Part shown: positions 61,659-64,000 of the stretch, piece after piece
How the letters are laid out: every line of letters starts with the position of its first letter
Position numbering within the stretch: position 1 is the stretch's first letter
Assembly (NCBI GenBank): GCA_965227155.1
Contig: OZ245731.1
Span: 2,108,001-2,172,000 of the forward strand
DNA length: 64,000 nucleotides
DNA from: UBA6059 sp965227155
GTDB lineage: Bacteria > Bacteroidota > Bacteroidia > Cytophagales > Cyclobacteriaceae
Direction of reading: 5' to 3'
Translations under genes and position numbers: made by a program
The notes under the pieces: generated by a model
What the model saw: the letters and a program-made list of their open reading frames with translations, nothing else
Told to the model about the DNA's origin: nothing
The model's database searches: none

Positions 61659-64000
61659 GTGAAGTATAGAGAATATAAATCAATCAACTACGCTCAGGTA
61701 GCCGGGGATATCCTTGAGTATTGGGAGAAGAATAAGGTTTTCCAGCGATCTATAGAAGAGAAAGAAGGCAATCCTACTTTCACTTTCTACGAAGGTCCAC
61801 CTTCGGCGAACGGTACACCTGGTATTCACCATGTAATGGCCCGTACCGTAAAGGATATTTTTTGCCGCTACAAAACCTTAAAAGGATTTCAGGTAAAGCG
61901 AAAAGGAGGCTGGGACACCCATGGTCTGCCGGTAGAATTACAGGTAGAAAAGGAGTTGGGTATTACCAAAGAAGATATTGGTAAAAGCATTTCAGTAGCC
62001 GACTACAACCGCAAGTGTAAAGAGGCGGTCATGAAGTTTAAGGATGAGTGGGATGAACTCACCAGAAAAATGGGCTATTGGGTTGATTTGGATGATCCTT
62101 ATATCACTTTCGACAGGAAGTATATGGAATCAGTATGGTGGCTGCTCAAGAAGTTTCATGAAAAAGGGTTGCTTTATAAAGGCTATACTATTCAGCCGTA
62201 TTCACCTGCGGCCGGTACAGGCTTAAGTTCGCACGAACTCAACCAACCTGGTACTTACAAGCCTGTGAAGGATACCACCATAGTGGCTCAGTTTGAAGTG
62301 GAGGATAATGAGAAGGCAAGGCAGCTTTACCAAAAGGTAAATACCAAACTTTATTTCCTTGCCTGGACCACTACACCATGGACGCTTCCGGCCAACAATG
62401 CCCTGGCCGTAGGGAAGAATATTGAATATGCACTGGTACAAACATTCAACCAGTATACTTTTGAGCCGATTACTGTGATTCTGGCAAAAGACCGAATGGC
62501 CACCTATTTCAACCCAAAAGGTGAAAATGGTGATCTGGATAACTTTAAAGCGGGCGATAAAATTATTCCCTACCAGGTAATCGATACTGTAAAAGGAGCA
62601 GAGCTGGCTGGGATTGATTACCACCAGCTTTTACCTTACGTTAAGCTGCCCAAGCCTGCATTTACCGTAGTAATAGGTGATTTTGTAACTACAGAAGAAG
62701 GTACCGGTATTGTACACACCTCTCTGACCTTTGGTGCTGATGACTACCGGGTATCAGTGCAAAATGACATCCCCGGCGTATTTGTAAAAAATGAGCTGGG
62801 TGAGGATGTGCCGATCGTAGACAAGCAGGGCCGCTTTGTAAAAGAAGTAACAGACTTTGCCGGTCGCTATGTCAAAGAAGAATATTATGATCAGGCTACA
62901 CGGGACGATAAAGATTTTAAGCCAACCGATGTACTTATAGCGATTAAGCTGAAAGAGGATAATAAGGCCTTCAAAGTTGAAAAATACGAGCACACCTATC
63001 CGCATTGCTGGCGTACAGACAAGCCTGTGCTCTATTACCCCCTCGAAAGCTGGTTTATTAAAACCACGGCATACAAAGAGCAACTGGTCGCACTTAATAA
63101 TACCATCAACTGGAAACCTGCCTCCACCGGTACGGGACGCTTCGGCAACTGGCTGGCAAACCTTGTAGACTGGAACTTGAGCCGTTCCAGGTTTTGGGGT
63201 ACACCATTGCCCATTTGGAGAACAGAAGACAAGCAACAGGAAATCTGCATTGGTAGTCTCGATGAGTTGAAGGCGGAGGTAAAAAAGGCTGTGGTAGCTG
63301 GCGTGATGAACGCCGAGTTGCCAGAAGATTTTGACCTGCACCGGCCTTATGTAGATGATATCGTTTTGGTGAGCACTGATGGCAAGCCTATGCATCGTGA
63401 ACCCGACCTGATAGACGTATGGTTTGATTCCGGAGCTATGCCTTATGCTCAGATGCATTATCCTTTTGAAAACGAGGGTGATTTCGAAAAAAATTACCCC
63501 GCAGACTATATCGCTGAAGGTGTAGACCAAACAAGAGGTTGGTTTTTCACATTACATGCCATCGCCGGAATGCTTTTCGATAGTGTAGCATTTAAAAATG
63601 TCATCGCCAATGGCCTTGTGCTTGACAAGAATGGCAATAAGATGTCAAAGCGGTTAGGTAATGCAATCAATCCGTTTGAAACATTGGACAAATATGGACC
63701 GGATGCTACCCGCTGGTACATGATTGCCAATGCCAACCCGTGGGATAACCTGAAGTTTGACCTGGCGGGTGTAGAAGAAATTCAGAGAAGGTATTTTGGT
63801 ACCTTGTTCAATACCTATAACTTCTTTGCCTTATACGCCAATCTGGATCAGTTTACCTATGCAGAGGCCTCAATACCCATGGAGCAAAGAACCGAGAGTG
63901 ATCGATGGATCATCAGCAAGCTCAATTCGCTCATCCAACAGGTAGAATCAGCATACGAAGACTATGAGCCTACAAAAGCGGCACGTGCAATTCAGAATTT
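61659..64000 (+). CDS. ileS: Isoleucine--tRNA ligase, N-terminal part
   Basis: The gene starts with GTG at 61659 (MKYREYKSINYAQVAGDILE) and is open to the window end, so 780 codons are seen of an expected roughly 1100. The HIGH-type motif appears as PSANGTPGIHHV (about 46-57) and the KMSKR loop as GNKMSKRLGN (nucleotides 63639-63653). These match the eukaryote-like type 2 IleRS found in Bacteroidota, reported to be less sensitive to mupirocin. The editing domain lies between them. Its start is 5 bases after the exporter stop. Confidence 0.95.
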   Translation, partial: MKYREYKSINYAQVAGDILEYWEKNKVFQRSIEEKEGNPTFTFYEGPPSANGTPGIHHVMARTVKDIFCRYKTLKGFQVKRKGGWDTHGLPVELQVEKELGITKEDIGKSISVADYNRKCKEAVMKFKDEWDELTRKMGYWVDLDDPYITFDRKYMESVWWLLKKFHEKGLLYKGYTIQPYSPAAGTGLSSHELNQPGTYKPVKDTTIVAQFEVEDNEKARQLYQKVNTKLYFLAWTTTPWTLPANNALAVGKNIEYALVQTFNQYTFEPITVILAKDRMATYFNPKGENGDLDNFKAGDKIIPYQVIDTVKGAELAGIDYHQLLPYVKLPKPAFTVVIGDFVTTEEGTGIVHTSLTFGADDYRVSVQNDIPGVFVKNELGEDVPIVDKQGRFVKEVTDFAGRYVKEEYYDQATRDDKDFKPTDVLIAIKLKEDNKAFKVEKYEHTYPHCWRTDKPVLYYPLESWFIKTTAYKEQLVALNNTINWKPASTGTGRFGNWLANLVDWNLSRSRFWGTPLPIWRTEDKQQEICIGSLDELKAEVKKAVVAGVMNAELPEDFDLHRPYVDDIVLVSTDGKPMHREPDLIDVWFDSGAMPYAQMHYPFENEGDFEKNYPADYIAEGVDQTRGWFFTLHAIAGMLFDSVAFKNVIANGLVLDKNGNKMSKRLGNAINPFETLDKYGPDATRWYMIANANPWDNLKFDLAGVEEIQRRYFGTLFNTYNFFALYANLDQFTYAEASIPMEQRTESDRWIISKLNSLIQQVESAYEDYEPTKAARAIQN

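Noticed and set aside
62754..63530. 258-codon ORF on the minus strand
   Set aside because: It is antisense to ileS, whose editing and catalytic regions are clear in the other frame.

Overview
The window looks like chromosome of a member of the Bacteroidota, most likely Cytophagales-like. This is inferred from two proteins with C-terminal type IX secretion (T9SS) sorting domains, a Bacteroidota/Chlamydia-type V-ATPase cluster with a DUF2764 subunit, a bacterial GH3-family protein, an eukaryote-like isoleucyl-tRNA synthetase, and TAnnTTTG promoter boxes. No tRNA, rRNA or CRISPR array was seen.

Layout. 1-1.2 kb: the end of an FtsX-like permease and a secreted fasciclin protein. 1.2-4.6 kb: an AT-rich accessory patch with an HNH nuclease, a methyltransferase-HIT fusion, an XRE regulator overlapping a small ORF behind a clean palindrome, and a DUF559 nuclease-like gene between GC-rich hairpins. 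4.7-10.9 kb: an exported protein, a MOSC protein, a beta-helix lipoprotein coupled to a diheme cytochrome, then a REP-associated transposase (RAYT) cassette flanked by two copies of the cytochrome gene's 3' end. 11-15 kb: recJ, lptB and GH3 on the + strand. 15-26.9 kb: one tightly packed leftward cluster of eleven genes: universal stress protein (USP), V-ATPase E, DUF2764, A, B, D, I, K, a second USP, then sdhA and sdhB with no membrane anchor. The K subunit carries all five Na+ ligands known from Enterococcus hirae NtpK. 27-31 kb: two thioredoxin-fold proteins, a ClC channel and a metallo-hydrolase; an AT-rich gap at 28.4-28.55 kb has three DnaA-box-like sites. 31-40.6 kb: three very large exported proteins. 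41-47 kb: a GluR0-like ligand-gated K+ channel candidate and the thrABC operon. 47-52 kb: two Tat-exported enzymes (amine oxidase, PLP aminotransferase) in tandem with a secreted Hint-domain protein, then a LOG-family enzyme. 52-64 kb: a DUF547 lipoprotein, a CPA2 antiporter, glyS, an MtfA-like peptidase, dgt, an RND/MMPL exporter and the first part of ileS.

The genes mostly serve housekeeping (amino-acid synthesis, tRNA charging, envelope transport, repair) and ion energetics. The most unusual signals are the V-ATPase/USP/SdhAB super-cluster with a predicted Na+ rotor, the nuclease/methyltransferase-HIT pair, the RAYT cassette with its flanking duplication, the GluR-like channel, the Tat/Tat/Hint operon, and a dispersed palindromic intergenic repeat found at three sites.
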